Source: Chamaea fasciata
Taxonomy: Eukaryota; Chordata; Aves; Passeriformes; Sylviidae
Direction of reading: 5' to 3'
Assembly (NCBI GenBank): GCA_029207755.1
Contig: JARCOQ010000025.1
Location: 4,704,820-4,768,819 of the forward strand
Length of the DNA stretch: 64,000 nt
Part shown: piece by piece, positions 51,273 to 62,600 of the stretch
How the letters are laid out: each line of letters begins with the position of its first letter
Position numbering within the stretch: position 1 is the first letter of the stretch
The notes under the pieces: generated by a model
What the model saw: the letters and a program-made list of their open reading frames with translations, nothing else
Databases searched by the model: none
Told to the model about the DNA's origin: nothing
Made by a program: the position numbers and the translations under genes

Positions 51273-53170
51273 AGGCTCTGTCTGTCCTCTGCCCACGGTG
51301 GTGCTGCCGGCAACAAGACCCACTGAAGTTTTCCTGGGAGTGCCCCCGTGTGTGAGAGAGGAAAGGATGAGTCAAGGGCTCCATGTTCCCGTCTTTCCCC
51401 ACCCCAGAGTCGTCTTCTCATATCCTTGAGTCATCCCTGCTCAGAGCAGCGTTTGTGGTGCTGAAGGGTGACCCAGAGGAGCACCAAGGTCCCGCCCATG
51501 GCCGTGTGAGGGTCAGCAGGGCTTGGGACAGCTCAGTGCTGCATTTTCTGGGCTACTGACCTTGTTCATCTCCAAGCACACAGCTCAGACTGCCTTCGGT
51601 TCCCAGCACCCCTCTGCCACCACTCCGGTGTTCCAACCCTGCACATGTCCCTGGATTTACTCCAGTTTTGTGCCCGGTGAGGCTCAGACATTACGCTGCC
51701 AGTTAATGGACCTTAAAATGCCTGGAGATCCTGGTCCTGCTTCCCTGGCTTCACTGAGGGTGGAGCTCTGCTGCAGGGGAGTGATGGCGGGAGTGAGGTG
51801 CCCAGATCCCATGGGGTGGGGATGCTCATCCCTCTGGGTCCCATGGCAGAGCCCACGCTCTCCCTGGAGGTGAATATCTTGCACACATTTCCGGGCAGAC
51901 TCCTGGGCAGGAGCCACAGGATGTCCTTTCTCAGGGTATCCCATTCCTCGCTCTTGGAATATCGGCAGAAGCCCGTGCCCATGCCCATGGGATTTACCTC
52001 GTGGCCACACCTTCCCAAGCCAGGTCCTCTCCACCAAATCTGTCTACAAGAGGATTTCTACATCCAACAGAGGAGGAAAAAGACTTTGCAAGGGATCTGA
52101 TGAGATACCTGCAGGGAAACCAGGCTGAATCCAAGAGGAGTGAAGAATGTCCTTCCCAGCATGTCCTGGTGATGTTTCCACCCTGGAGCAAAGCCATTCA
52201 TTTTTAGTGACTTCCTGCTTAGGTCTTAAAAGCATTGGGAAGGATGGGCAGAATTTCAATGGCCTTAGGAGAGACAAGAAGTCTCACATGGTTCTCCCTA
52301 TTGATCCGGCTCTCCAGATCAGACTTTCCTTCAAGACTATTGCCTTGGCTGTTCATTTTTCCTCCTAAAGCCTCCTGCAAGGACGGGGCTCCAGCGGTTC
52401 TGCTCATGCTCCCACCTGCTGTTTCCATCAATAAAGGATGAGGGGATTGATCAATCATTTCTCTCCACCTCCAGCCCTCTCAGCCCTGACCACTTGTTGG
52501 CTTAAATGGACGCTTCTCCAAACTCTCCTAGGTGATGCCAGAGTGCAATTCCCCTTGGGGACACAGCGGGAATGTCTAAAAATCAGGAAAATCTCTCCTT
52601 CCCCTTTGCTCTGACTTCGACTTTGACGTGGGGCTGGTTTTACCTTTGGTCACTCACATTCCCGCGGGATCCCATTCCTCCCTGCAGTGGGATGAAGAGG
52701 TGGCAGTGGGATGGATGTGCTCACCCTGGGGTCCCCCCTGTTGGGACTTGGCCGGGGTTGGGGGTACCCTAAGGGAGGAAAGGGTGTTCTGCCTCCTTTC
52801 TTCCCCCTGGAAGATCTTGGGCAAGTTCCTTTCGCACAATCCTCTCCCCAAAAAAGGACTCAGTGTCCTGGGAGGATTTAAAAACCCCACCCCTGCAGCG
52901 AGCCACTGCCTGGGCTGGGGAGGAGCCGTTCCCGGGGTGTGTCCCCCCATCAGCCCCTGCCAGGTGTGCCTGCTGCGGGGAGGAGGACGAGGCCAGGCCA
53001 GCAGCGCCGGCCTCTGTCCCCTGTCCCCTACGTCAGCCTTGTACCTCTCGCCGTGGTTCCTGCGCTGCATCTTCCTATTTAGAGGAAATCTATAAAGCAC
53101 TTAGTACAGAGCGAACCCTCCGAGGCCTTCTGCGGACAATTGATCAGCCACGGCTTTCAGCTCCCTGATC

Positions 53171-53796
53171 TTTTCTTTTTTTCTTTTCTTTTCTTTTCTT
53201 TTCTTTTCTTTTCTTTTCTTTTCTTTTCTTTTCTTTTCTTTTCTTTTCTTTTCTTTTCTTTTCTTTTCTTTTCTTTTCTTTTCTTTTCTTTTCTTTTCTT
53301 TTCTTTTCTTTTCTTTTCTTCTCTTCTCTTCTCTTCTCTTCTCTTCTCTTCTCTTCTCTTCTCTTCTCTTCTCTTCTCTTCTCTTCTCTTCTCTTCTCTT
53401 CTCTTCTCTTCTCTTCTCTTCTCTTCTCTTCTCTTCTCTTCTCTTCTCTTCTCTTCTCTTCTCTTCTCTTCTCTTCTCTTCTCTTCTCCTCTCTTCTCCT
53501 CTCTTCTCCTCTCCTCTCCTCTCCTCTCCTCTCCTCTCCTCTCCTCTCCTCTCCTCTCCTCTCCTCTCCTCTCCTCTCCTCTCCTCTCCTCTCCTCTCCT
53601 CTCCTCTCCTCTCCTCTCCTCTCCTCTCCTCTCCTCTCCTCTCCTCTCCTCTCCTCTCCTCTCCTCTCCTCTCCTCTCCTCTCCTCTCCTCTCCTCTCCT
53701 CTCCTCTCCTCTCCTCTCCTCTCCTCTCCTCTCCTCTCCTCTCCTCTCCTCTCCTCTCCTCTCCTCTCCTCTCCTCTCCTCTCCTCTCCTCTCCTC
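53171..53796. repeat. Three-block pentanucleotide array
   Basis: Block 1 (53171-53320) is about 30 copies of TTTTC. Block 2 (53321-53480) is about 32 copies of CTCTT. A bridge at 53481-53510 alternates CTCTT and CTCCT. Block 3 (53511-53796) is about 57 copies of CTCCT. Each block differs from the last by T-to-C changes spread through every unit. All are pure polypyrimidine on the + strand. Open frames through it in every phase are artefacts. Confidence 0.97.
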
Positions 53797-54788
53797 TCTT
53801 TCCCCCTTTTTCTCTGTTTTTCTGAGGCCACCTGGGCTCCCCTCAGGCTGCGTCCTGCCCCACCTTTCATGCAGTGGTACAGCCCCACAGCTCGTGTCCC
53901 TGTGCCCAGCAGGCTCAGCCCATCAGTCCTGGGGTTTTGGGGACAGCTGGATCCTGCTCAGCAGCCGAGGTCCCGTGCAATGGGGGCCTGAGCTGCTGGT
54001 GGGCTCTACAGCACTCGATGCAATCTCTGGGCCCAAAGGCCCCCGTGGGGTGTCTCAGTCCTCACAGGCTGCTCCAATCCCCCCCGTGCACCAACCTTTC
54101 CCTCCCTCTTCATTTCCAGAGCTGCGAGGACAACCAGCTCCCAGCTGCCCAGCACTTGGGTGCTTAGTCCATCTGGACACTCTCCTCCTCCTTGGCGGGC
54201 TCCAAAATCTCTGTGGGTGAGTGGGATAAGACGAGAGGGCAAAGCCCACCGTGCCCCAAAGGTTGGAGATGTTCCCACCAGCCTCAGAGGGAGGACAAAA
54301 CCCTGCTCAGACACCCTGGGCCTGCACCTACACCCAGGAAACCTCCACATCTGGCTGGGACCAGCCACAGCTGCTTCAGCCACAGGGGCTGGTGCGGAGA
54401 TTTGTGCCATCCCCGAGCAGGGAGTTGGGAAAATGTTCATTTTTTCTTCACAGAAAAATGATGACTCATTGACTCGAAGCCTTTTGTTGCCGTTGCTGTT
54501 GTGGGAAACATATTGTTTTGATTAATATCTTGGCTTGGGAATGGAGATGAGGAAAAAAGATTTGAAGTTATCAAAGCATCCCATTGGGAAAACAAAATCT
54601 CATTTGTTTCAGATGTTAAGTTGGTTGAGAAAAGGCTTTTAAAAGGTTAAACTGAGTGAAGAGCTTGGCTTAAGAGCAACAGTCATTCAAACACTCAAAC
54701 TCCAAATTGCTTTGGTGTCCCAAAATCCTAATTTACTCTGATTCCAGCCCAGGAAGCCAAAGAGCCCCCAGAGGTGACAAAGCTGTTT

Positions 54789-55055
54789 TATGGAATCCCA
54801 GAATGGTTTGGGTTGGAAGGTACCTTAAAATTCACCTCATTCCACCCCTGCCAAGGGCAGGGACACCTTCCTAAGGACACTCTCCCAGGTTGCTCCAAGC
54901 CCCGTCCAACCTGGCCTTGGACAATTCCATGGCTGGGGCAGCCACAGCTGCTCTGGCCACTCTGTGGCAGGGCCTCACAGGGAAGGATTTTTTTTTCCTA
55001 CTATCCCATCTAAACCTGCTCTCTTTTAGTTAAAAATCATTCCCCGTTGTTTCCA
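54789..55055 (-). mobile_element. CR1 LINE 3'-end fragment, reverse orientation
   Basis: The plus strand reads CAGAATGGTTTGGGTTGGAA, CCTGCCAAGGGCAGGGACAC, CGTCCAACCTGGCCTTGGAC and TGGGGCAGCCACAGCTGC, then continues through the TATCCCATCTAAACCTGCTC region. It is the longest minus-strand copy. Confidence 0.92.
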
Positions 55056-56119
55056 GTGTAGAAGTTGTCTTTATAAAAAGGGTTAAAGGGTCAGGCTCTG
55101 TCGAGGTACCTTGGACCTGGTTTTTATCCGAGGATGGCCCCAAAGCCTCTGCAGTGGTGGAGCTGTAGATGTCAGGGGTGGCACAGGCAGGATTTGCTGG
55201 TGCTGCCTGGTCCCTCCTCCTCTGGTGATAGCTCAGGGACTGGGACACCCTGCCAGGCTGTGGAGCAAGAGCACAACCCTTCCTGGATTTTTTTTTTTGA
55301 CCTTTCACTGGAGGATGATGAAGGAATTTGCAGCCAGAGTTTCCTGGGGAGGACGACCAGGAACACCATGAACACATTTTCATGCTGGTGCAGGGAGACA
55401 TGGAAGAATGAAGAGCACATTTTAAACTGCTCTTGCAAAGCTGGAAAACCCCCAGTGCTGGTGAAACCCGCTGAAATCCCCAGCAGGAAAATGCCCAGAG
55501 CTCCAGCAGCTGAGCACGTCCCCAGAGGGGACTCAAAGCAGAGCCCTGGGGAGACGTGGAGGTGGGGGGACAAGGTGCCTGTGGGACACATCAGCTTGGG
55601 ACCAGGAGTCCCCATCTCTGCAGCCACGGTGGCAATAATGGCTCCAGTTTGGGAAGGGTTGTGAGACACCCAAGTGATGCTGAAGCAGAAGATGCAGCTG
55701 CCCAGGCCGTGCCGTTCTCCTACACACCGTGAACAAAACCAGCACAAAGCCACTGCTGGGATGGGCTCTGTCCCTGGAGGGGCTCCTGATTCCTGCAATG
55801 AGCTCCCAGATGTTCCCAATCCTCTGGGATTGGGTAAATTACTCGTGTCCAGGCTGGATGCCACACTGGGAGCTGGGAGATAGCCCAGGATCACCGGTCT
55901 TCCTTTTAATGTCAGATGTTGTTTTCTTGTTTTCCAGGTAGATGGAAGAGCTGCAGACCAGAGGAGAGAGAAATTGCTGATCTTTTTTTTGGCAATCATA
56001 AATTCGAGTGAAATTCCACTGAGATTTTGAGCCAGGGGAAGGAGAGGGGAGGAGAGTTGAACCATGTCCTTTGGATACTCCTGTATCCTACAGTGGAAAA
56101 CATTCCTTGCTGAAAGTGC

Positions 56120-56176
56120 TTTTTTTTGCCTTTTTTTTTTTTTTGCTTTTTTTTTTTGCTTTTTTTTTTTCTTTTT
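56120..56176. repeat. T-rich simple repeat
   Basis: T homopolymers separated by single G or C bases. It gives the Lys-rich run in the minus-strand open frame at 55172-56293. Confidence 0.75.
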
Positions 56177-56730
56177 TGGAAGGGCAGAAAGGCTTGGAGA
56201 TTTGCTCCTTCTGGAGATATAAATCAGTTCCCCGTGGACCTCTCTTGTGCCTTCCCCAGTGCACACAGAGCCAAAAAAATATCCCCGTGGCATCTGCCAC
56301 CCTCCCTGTGCTCCATCCCCAGCTCATCCCCCTCCACGGGGCTGCTCCCTGAGCCGGAGGTTCTGCTCAGGTTCATCCTCCCCAAGTTCAGCTCTAGACA
56401 TCTTGGAGCTATTTAAATATTTACAGCAGACGGTGGTAAAAAAGATTGAAACATGAATTATTCACAGCTTCGCTTTTATCTTGGCAGGGGCTGTTGTGTT
56501 TAGCAGGGAGGATTCCTCTGCCAAGGGATGGGCCGTGCTCGGGAATGCGGGGAGGGACACAGGGGCTCGGGGTGGGCGAGGGGACACGGGGTGGGCACAG
56601 CCGGGACACGGTGAGATGGAGCTGGCACTGATGCCGGAGGGATTTTTCCCTCCTCCCGTGCCTCAGTGGCCCAGGGATGGTGCTGGGGAGGAGGTGCCGG
56701 GGCCCCGCTGACGTTGGGAGCGTGTCAGGG

Positions 56731-56992
56731 GTGTCCGGCTGTGGTGTCTGTGTCTGGCTGTGGTGTTCAGCTGTGGTGTCCGGCTGCAGTGTCCAGTTGT
56801 GGTGTCCAGCTGTGATGTCCGGCTGTGGTGTCCAGCTCTGGTGTCCGGCTGCTGTGTCTGTGTCCGGCTGTGGTGTCCGGTTGTTGGTGTCTAGCTCTGG
56901 TGTCCAACTCTGGTGTCCAGCTGTTGGTGTCTAGCTCTGGTGTCCAGCTGTGATGTCCAGCTGTGGTGTCCGGCTGCGGTGTCCGGCTGTGG
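56731..56992. repeat. 13-bp minisatellite
   Basis: About 20 copies of a GTGTCCRGCTGTG unit, with a few copies enlarged by an inserted TCTGT or TTG. Confidence 0.88.
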
Positions 56993-57639
56993 CAGTTGAC
57001 GCAAATCCTGCTCCAGGTGTGTCCCTCAGCCCCTGTGGCCGTGTGAGCCATGACTGTCACACAGGTGACTTCCAAAGGGTTTACACCCCACCGGGCTGCC
57101 GGCGCTTTGGGCATCCGTGGCCCCAGGTGGGCTCGGAACTCACCTGTGTGCTTGGGAAATCAGGGATTTCTGCAGTCCTGGGGAATGTGCTGCGAACCCC
57201 TCCGTGTTCCTGCTCACTCCCGAGCAGTTTTCCCCGGGGAAGCTATGCAGAAAGCAGCATACAACACCCTGTAAGACACTTTTTTCTGGGTCCCCAAGGG
57301 CTTCAATTACACCCTCGAGGCAGAAATAAGTGTTCCAAATCTCGGCTTGCAAAAGGGGGCTGAAGAATCCTCCGTGCCTTTCTGTGCCTGGCAGCCTCTC
57401 CCCGTCAGGGCTGACTCCCACCAGCCTGCAGATGGATTTTGACACCACTTGGGATCTCAAGAGGAGCAGGTGACACAAACCGGAGTTTTTGGAGGGGAGG
57501 AGTGGGGGTGAAACACACTGGAAAAGAAAACGCACAATCCTGCGTCTCCCTTCCCCGGGATCGGGGCTTGTTTTCAAACTGGTGGCGCCTCGTTCTCATC
57601 CAAACAAACCTGAGACCAGAGCGGTCTCACCAGCGCGGC

Positions 57640-58340
57640 AGAAGCCAGGAACAGCACGTTCCTGGGCCCCCAGGAGCGTCCCGCTGCGAGGGCAGAGCGC
57701 GGCCCCGCATCCCAGAAATTCCCGGTGCGGAATTCCCAGCGCCGGTGCGGCCGTGCCGGCTGCGGCACTGCGGAGCTGTGGAACACGCAGGACATCCCCG
57801 AGCCTCGGCTCCCTCTGCGGGAGCATCCAGCCCTCTCCTCTCCTCTCCTCTCCTCTCCTCTCCTCTCCTCTCCTCTCCTCTCCTCTCCTCTCCTCTCCTC
57901 TCCTCTCCTCTCCTCTCCTCTCCTCTCCTCTCCTCTCCTCTCCTCTCCTCTCCTCTCCTCTCCTCTCCTCTCCTCTCCTCTCCTCTCCTCTCCTCTCCGG
58001 GCTGTTGCGCGTTCCCTGCCGGCAGCGGGAGGGGCGGAACGCGGCTCTTTGGGTTTGCAGATCTTTTTTCCTCCGCCAGCCCCGGCGAGAACAAAAACTG
58101 CAATGGGGTTTTGGAGATCCCGTGTGCCCGCGGAGGCTGCGGATCTTTCCCGGAGCAGCGCGGGGAGGAGTGGGCAGCCGGCAGGGGCTCGTGATGCGGC
58201 TCGGAGCCGGAGCAGCCGCGCTCTGCCCGTGCCGAGCTCCGGAGCCGCCTTCCCGTTATTCGCCCGAAAAACTCCCTTCCAAGTCATCCCTGCGCTGGGA
58301 GCCAGCCCGACTCACCGGGATCCCCCAGCGGGGTCTGCGG
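57640..58340. promoter_or_regulatory. CpG-rich segment split by a pentamer array
   Basis: Dense CG dinucleotides on both sides of the CTCCT array, at promoter-island level. No recognised gene starts here and no exon with good splice signals could be assigned. It may be the promoter of an unseen gene or non-coding RNA, or GC-biased intergenic sequence. Confidence 0.4.
57832..57998. repeat. (CTCCT)n pentanucleotide array
   Basis: About 33 perfect copies of the same pentamer as block 3 of the 53.2 kb array, inside a CpG-rich segment. Confidence 0.97.
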
Positions 58341-58387
58341 AGATTGGAGCCCCTGACTCCACTGCCGCCCGCCCCGGGAGATGAGCC

Positions 58388-58412
58388 CCCCGTGCCTCAG
58401 TTTCCCTGAAAG
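58388..58412 (-). repeat. MIR-like core relic
   Basis: The plus strand has GTGCCTCAGTTTCCCTGAAA, a short match to the reverse complement of the MIR core. Confidence 0.3.
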
Positions 58413-58721
58413 CAGACACCTTCCAAAGCTCTGGGGGATTCCATTTGTAACTGATGGTGACACGGGGTCCTTTAGCTTTTCCTTGTGTTTCCCCCACCCC
58501 GGAGGAAATGAAAGGCTAGAGGAGGGAACATGTGGATGCCTGCATCCCAAATTCCGGGGATGCTTAGGGAGCAGCATCATTTCCGTGCGTGGTGAGCACC
58601 ATCGGCCTGAAAATGAAGGACTCCCTGGATTTTTGCAGATGGGAAAAGCTGAATTTCCCCGTTTGTGCATGAGTGGGCACATGCCACCTCTGGGGCTTCC
58701 CTAAGCGGCTATTCAGCTCTA

Positions 58722-58740
58722 ATAATAATAATAATAAAAG
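58722..58740. repeat. (AAT)n microsatellite
   Basis: About six TAA/AAT units. Confidence 0.8.
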
Positions 58741-58999
58741 GGTGGAATGATTCTGCGTAGTTAATCCCACGTTGATATCCCAGCGAGGGCTGCGTCGTGC
58801 CGGCGGGGTGGGAGAGAGGGATCGTTCGATTTAGCAGATGGCGAGATGAGGCGTCAGGAGCTCATTGGAGGAGGAGAGAAATTCCAAAGGTTGCTCTGAG
58901 GGTTTGCCCAGCCTCTCAATGGAGAGCTGGCTATCCCTTCCCTGGGAAAGACCCGTAATTATTTCCTTGCTCACAGAGGAGAATTAGTCATTGCTGGCT

Positions 59000-59130
59000 C
59001 CGAAAAAAAAAAAAAATCCAACAAAAAACAAACACAAACAAAACCCAACAAACAAACAAAAAATCCCAACCGCTCCTCCCCCCCCCAAAAAAAAAAACCA
59101 AAAAAACCCCCCCAAAACCCCCAACCAAAC
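59000..59130. repeat. A-rich then C-rich simple sequence
   Basis: Interrupted poly-A with AAAC units, followed by mixed A and C homopolymers. Homopolymer lengths here are unreliable. Confidence 0.75.
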
Positions 59131-59775
59131 CTAAAATTCCTTATTTTGACTTTTAATTCCAGCGAGGATGAGGGGAACCCAAGCCAAGACCTGCGTCTGT
59201 GTGCCAACCAGAGGCAGCTCTGGTCTGATGTGGGATTTCAAGGGAATCTCCCCCTGTGGCTCCCCCAAGTCAACCTCTGACTTCCCAAATTTCAGCCATT
59301 TGTCCCAGCTGGCATTTACTGGGGGAATAGTTTTAATATTCTGCTTAAAAGTCTTCTTCAAGAAGCCCCCTGGAGCTGGAGGGATGATGGTAGCTTGCAG
59401 GGTTGAAAAGGTCGTGGACTGATATTGAGGGGGGGGCTGAAAAGGATTAAAATGAGGGGGGAAAAGGAGTTTTTCTGCCTAATCCCAGCAGGATTGTTTC
59501 TCAGGGAGTTATTTCCTGCTTCTGGAAGGTCCCCAGGCTCAGCTCTCAGGGGGTGCAGCACACCTTGCTGGTTTATGGGCGTAACCAGAGCCCCCAGGAA
59601 TGACCCTGGAGCAGCCCATGGAGGAGAAGAGGGATGGAATGTTACCTCCAGACCTTTTCCATGGCATGTCTTTGGGAATGTGGCCCGTGGGGCCTGTCCT
59701 GTCGAGCCCTGCCTGGTTCTGCAGGAATTCGCTTGGGATTTGTGGGGCAGAGATGATGGGCCAACCCCCAGAGGT

Positions 59776-60215
59776 GATCCAGCTTCTCCATGGATAATCC
59801 AGCATCTCCATGGATGATCCAGCATTTCCATGGATGATCCAGTATCTCCATGGATGGTCCAGCATCTCCAATGATGATCCAGTATCTCCATGGATGATCC
59901 AGCATTTCCATGGATGATCCAGTATCTCCATGGATGGTCCAGCATCTCCAATGATGATCCAGTATCTCCATGGATGATCCAACATTTCCATGGATGATCC
60001 AGTATCTCCATGGGTCATCCAGCATCTCCATGGATGATCCAGTATCTCCATGGATGGTCCAGCATCTCCATAGGTGATCCAGCATCTCCATGGATGATAC
60101 AGTATCTCCATGGATGATCCAACATTTCCATGGATGATCCAGTATCTCCATGGGTCATCCAGCATCTCCATGGGTCATCCAGCACCTCCAAGGATGATCC
60201 AGCATCTCCATCATT
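59776..60215. repeat. 20-bp minisatellite with higher-order structure
   Basis: About 22 head-to-tail units of ATCCAGCATCTCCATGGATG. Variants (CATTTCC, TATCTCC, a GTCC start, AATG or GGTC ends) recur in fixed order. A four-unit, 80-bp block (CATTTCC / TATCTCC / GTCC...AATG / TATCTCC) is repeated twice in succession, and an AACATTTCC / GGTC pair recurs seven units apart. Since 20 is not a multiple of 3, the three phases merge and give long minus-strand pseudo-ORFs. Confidence 0.95.
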
Positions 60216-62439
60216 CCTTTTCACCCTCTGAGTGAAGCCATGGGGACGGATTTTCTTTTCTCCTGAAAATATCTAAATCAACCTTACTACGACCACATTC
60301 CACTGGGAAAATAAACCCTCACGGCATTCAGAAGAAGTGGTTTCTGTACTGTACTTTGGAATACTGAGAAATATGGCCACAGGACGTCAGAAATGTGGCA
60401 CAGGTGAGTTGGGCACTGAGCAGAGCCAGGGGAAGTTCAGGGAGCCGAATTACCTTGCACATGAATCTCCTGATTTCACCATTTCAGAGACTGGGAATGG
60501 GGAATGGGAAGGGAGGATGCTGCAGCCTGGATTTGGGGTCGAACTGCGAGTCCAGCCCCATCACCTTTCCCTTCCCATTTCCTATCCAGTTCCTAGATTT
60601 TTACCCCACCAGCAGGAAAAGCTGCTCGTTGGCATTAATCAGGGAATCTGGAGCCTTCCACAGCTCTGGGTTAGTTGGACACCGGAGGGATGAGGTGATA
60701 ATCTGGTGAGCAGCTCCACCTGCCTGAGGTTGGCAAAGGACCTTTGGCAAAAGGGAAACCAGTTCGGGAACATCCATCCCTGGGGCTTCTAGTCTTGCTG
60801 GGACAGCCAGGAACGTGCTGGCCTTGGGGTGGAGCAGGTGAGCGAGGCCAGGCCGAGCTTAGAGGGAGAAGGGGCTGGGTTTAGGTGCTTAGGCGGGACT
60901 AAAAGCCGGGCTGTGCCTGTCGGAGCCGCGTGCCTCAGGCAGCGGTGCCGGGGATGTTGTGACAGCTCTCTGGCAGCTCCTGTCTCATCGTCCTCCCCTG
61001 CGGGATCCCGGGAGGGGGAAGGAGGATTGTTAATGGAAGGGATGAGGAGAGGTGGGCTCCTGTGGGTTGGTTTGTTTTCCACCAGTGAATTTCACTGTCT
61101 CGTATCAGGGTGCGCACCGTGGAATTATTGGGGGTGGCGCTGCCTGCGGAGCTGGCGGGAGCAGAGGAGGACTGGGGTCCTGGAAGGGAAGTTTGGGGGC
61201 AGCAAGGAGGAACCAGCCCCTCAGGAGCCACCTGCAGTTAGGGAAAATGCTTCCATTTTTCTTTTTTTAAATGCTTATTTTAAGATATTTTACCCCAGGA
61301 GGGCTGTGGGGTGGAAAGGCCGCTGGGGCGACGGGTCTATCAGTGTCCAGGAGCTCCTGAGGATTTATCCACGTTAAACTCTCACCTCTCCCGCCCAAGG
61401 GACCACACAAAGGGGCTGAGTGAGTGAGTTTTCCCATTTCTCCCCCCAAGAGGGTAAATTTTACAGAGGACCCTTCCCTCCCCTGAGCAGCCCTGCAGCG
61501 AGGCGGGTTTGCAGCAGCAAGGGGCAGGTTTTGAACATCACGCTGGGGATGAGAAAGGAGGGAAGGGCTGGAGGAGGGCGCAGGGGCTCCCTCTGTCAGG
61601 ACTTTTCCCGTCTCTTGTGCCCATCGGAGCGCGCCGAGGTCGGGGCTGACGGGGCGGGATGTGACAGTTCGTCACGAGGACGTGCCGGGCTCGGGGACTT
61701 CTCTCGGCTTTTGCATCGCAAGAGTGGCGCTTGGGGAGAGAAAACAGCATTTTGGGAGAAGGCTGGGAAGCCTCTTCTCCGCTGAGACCTTCCCTGAGCT
61801 AGCTCTTTGCCCTTTGCATCCGGCCGCCGTCACAGGAGGGAAGGGCAGCGCTCCCTCCGAGCTCTGCACCCGCAGAAAGGTGAGGGGTTGGAGCACGTGA
61901 GCAGTTTGGGAGGGAAACGGGACCTGTCCAGTTCCTGCAGCATCCAAACATTGGTGTCTGTCACCAAGAGCCCCCCTTGCCCCTGCTCCAGAGAACTGGG
62001 GTGGAGAAAACCCCGGAATGGGACAATTCTGGCTTTCCATCTGACTTTTAGAGGAACAAATTCAGATTTGAGGTTCAGCACATGAAGAGCTGTGAATCGA
62101 TGTCTTATTGCAGCCCCTGAGGGCTGGCGCCAAATCCCTGGGACATTTTGATCCTAGATCCCTAAATGTGGTGAATTTTGGCAGCAGGAGGGTCTCTCCT
62201 TGTGGTTCCACCCTCGTCTTCCTCCCCAGAGCAGAAGCAGCAGCAGCACCCTGGTGCTTGGCTGGGGCCTGGCAGGTTTCCAGCTCTGCTTTCACTTTAA
62301 TCCGCATTTTTTTTAAACTCCAAGCAAGAAATTCCCCCTGCAGCCTTTGCCAGCCCCTCTGCCACGGGCAGCTCTCCTCTTTGGGGTTAATTTTGGGATT
62401 AGGAAAGTAGGCTAAGATGCAGGGAACAGCTTGGCTACC

Positions 62440-62600
62440 TGTTCCTGTGCTGTTATCTGATACTTATCTACATATCAACATGAACATTAGTGCCATATTT
62501 AAATTCACATTGATATGTAGGTGTTTCCCTTCTCTTTCGTCTCTCCCCGTGTGCAGGAAGAGGAATATTTCTGTCCATGCACATTATTTATCTCTTCCCT
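62440..62600. promoter_or_regulatory. GATA-rich element containing an imperfect hairpin
   Basis: GATA-type sites at 62453-62458 (TTATCT), 62459-62462, 62463-62469 (CTTATCT) and 62588-62593 (TTATCT), plus GATA/TATC cores inside the hairpin arms. The hairpin spans 62468-62520: an 11-bp perfect outer stem (CTACATATCAA with TTGATATGTAG), two mismatches, a further 4-bp stem (TGAA with TTCA) and a 19-base loop. It could be an enhancer, a small-RNA precursor or the relic of a small inverted-repeat element. Confidence 0.4.

Larger units (their letters stand above)
43551..53170. other. Intergenic downstream of KCNA2, no gene recognised
   Basis: Contains a MIR-like relic, one CR1 piece, a 26-bp duplication and a possible MEF2-type element. 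45040-45350, 49020-49340 and 50240-50500 are moderately CpG-rich. 48380-48700 is AT-richer and has CTAAAGTGCTTTAGG, reminiscent of very old SINE/LINE tails. AATAAA at 51065 is followed by a GT-rich run, but no transcript is evident. Confidence 0.45.

Noticed and set aside
53140..53991. Long Ser/Leu/Phe and Arg/Glu/Gly pseudo-proteins on both strands.
   Set aside because: Produced entirely by the pentanucleotide array.
57439..58409. Open frames of 219-306 codons spanning the second pentamer array.
   Set aside because: CTCCT repeats have no stop in any frame and the flanks are GC-rich. No domain seen.
59776..60215. Array considered as a CRISPR.
   Set aside because: Units are contiguous with no unique spacers and the window is vertebrate DNA.
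59358..60224. Minus-strand frames with a recurring Trp/Ile/His/Gly repeat.
   Set aside because: Translation of the 20-bp minisatellite. Three frames give the same protein repeat shifted, which argues against selection.
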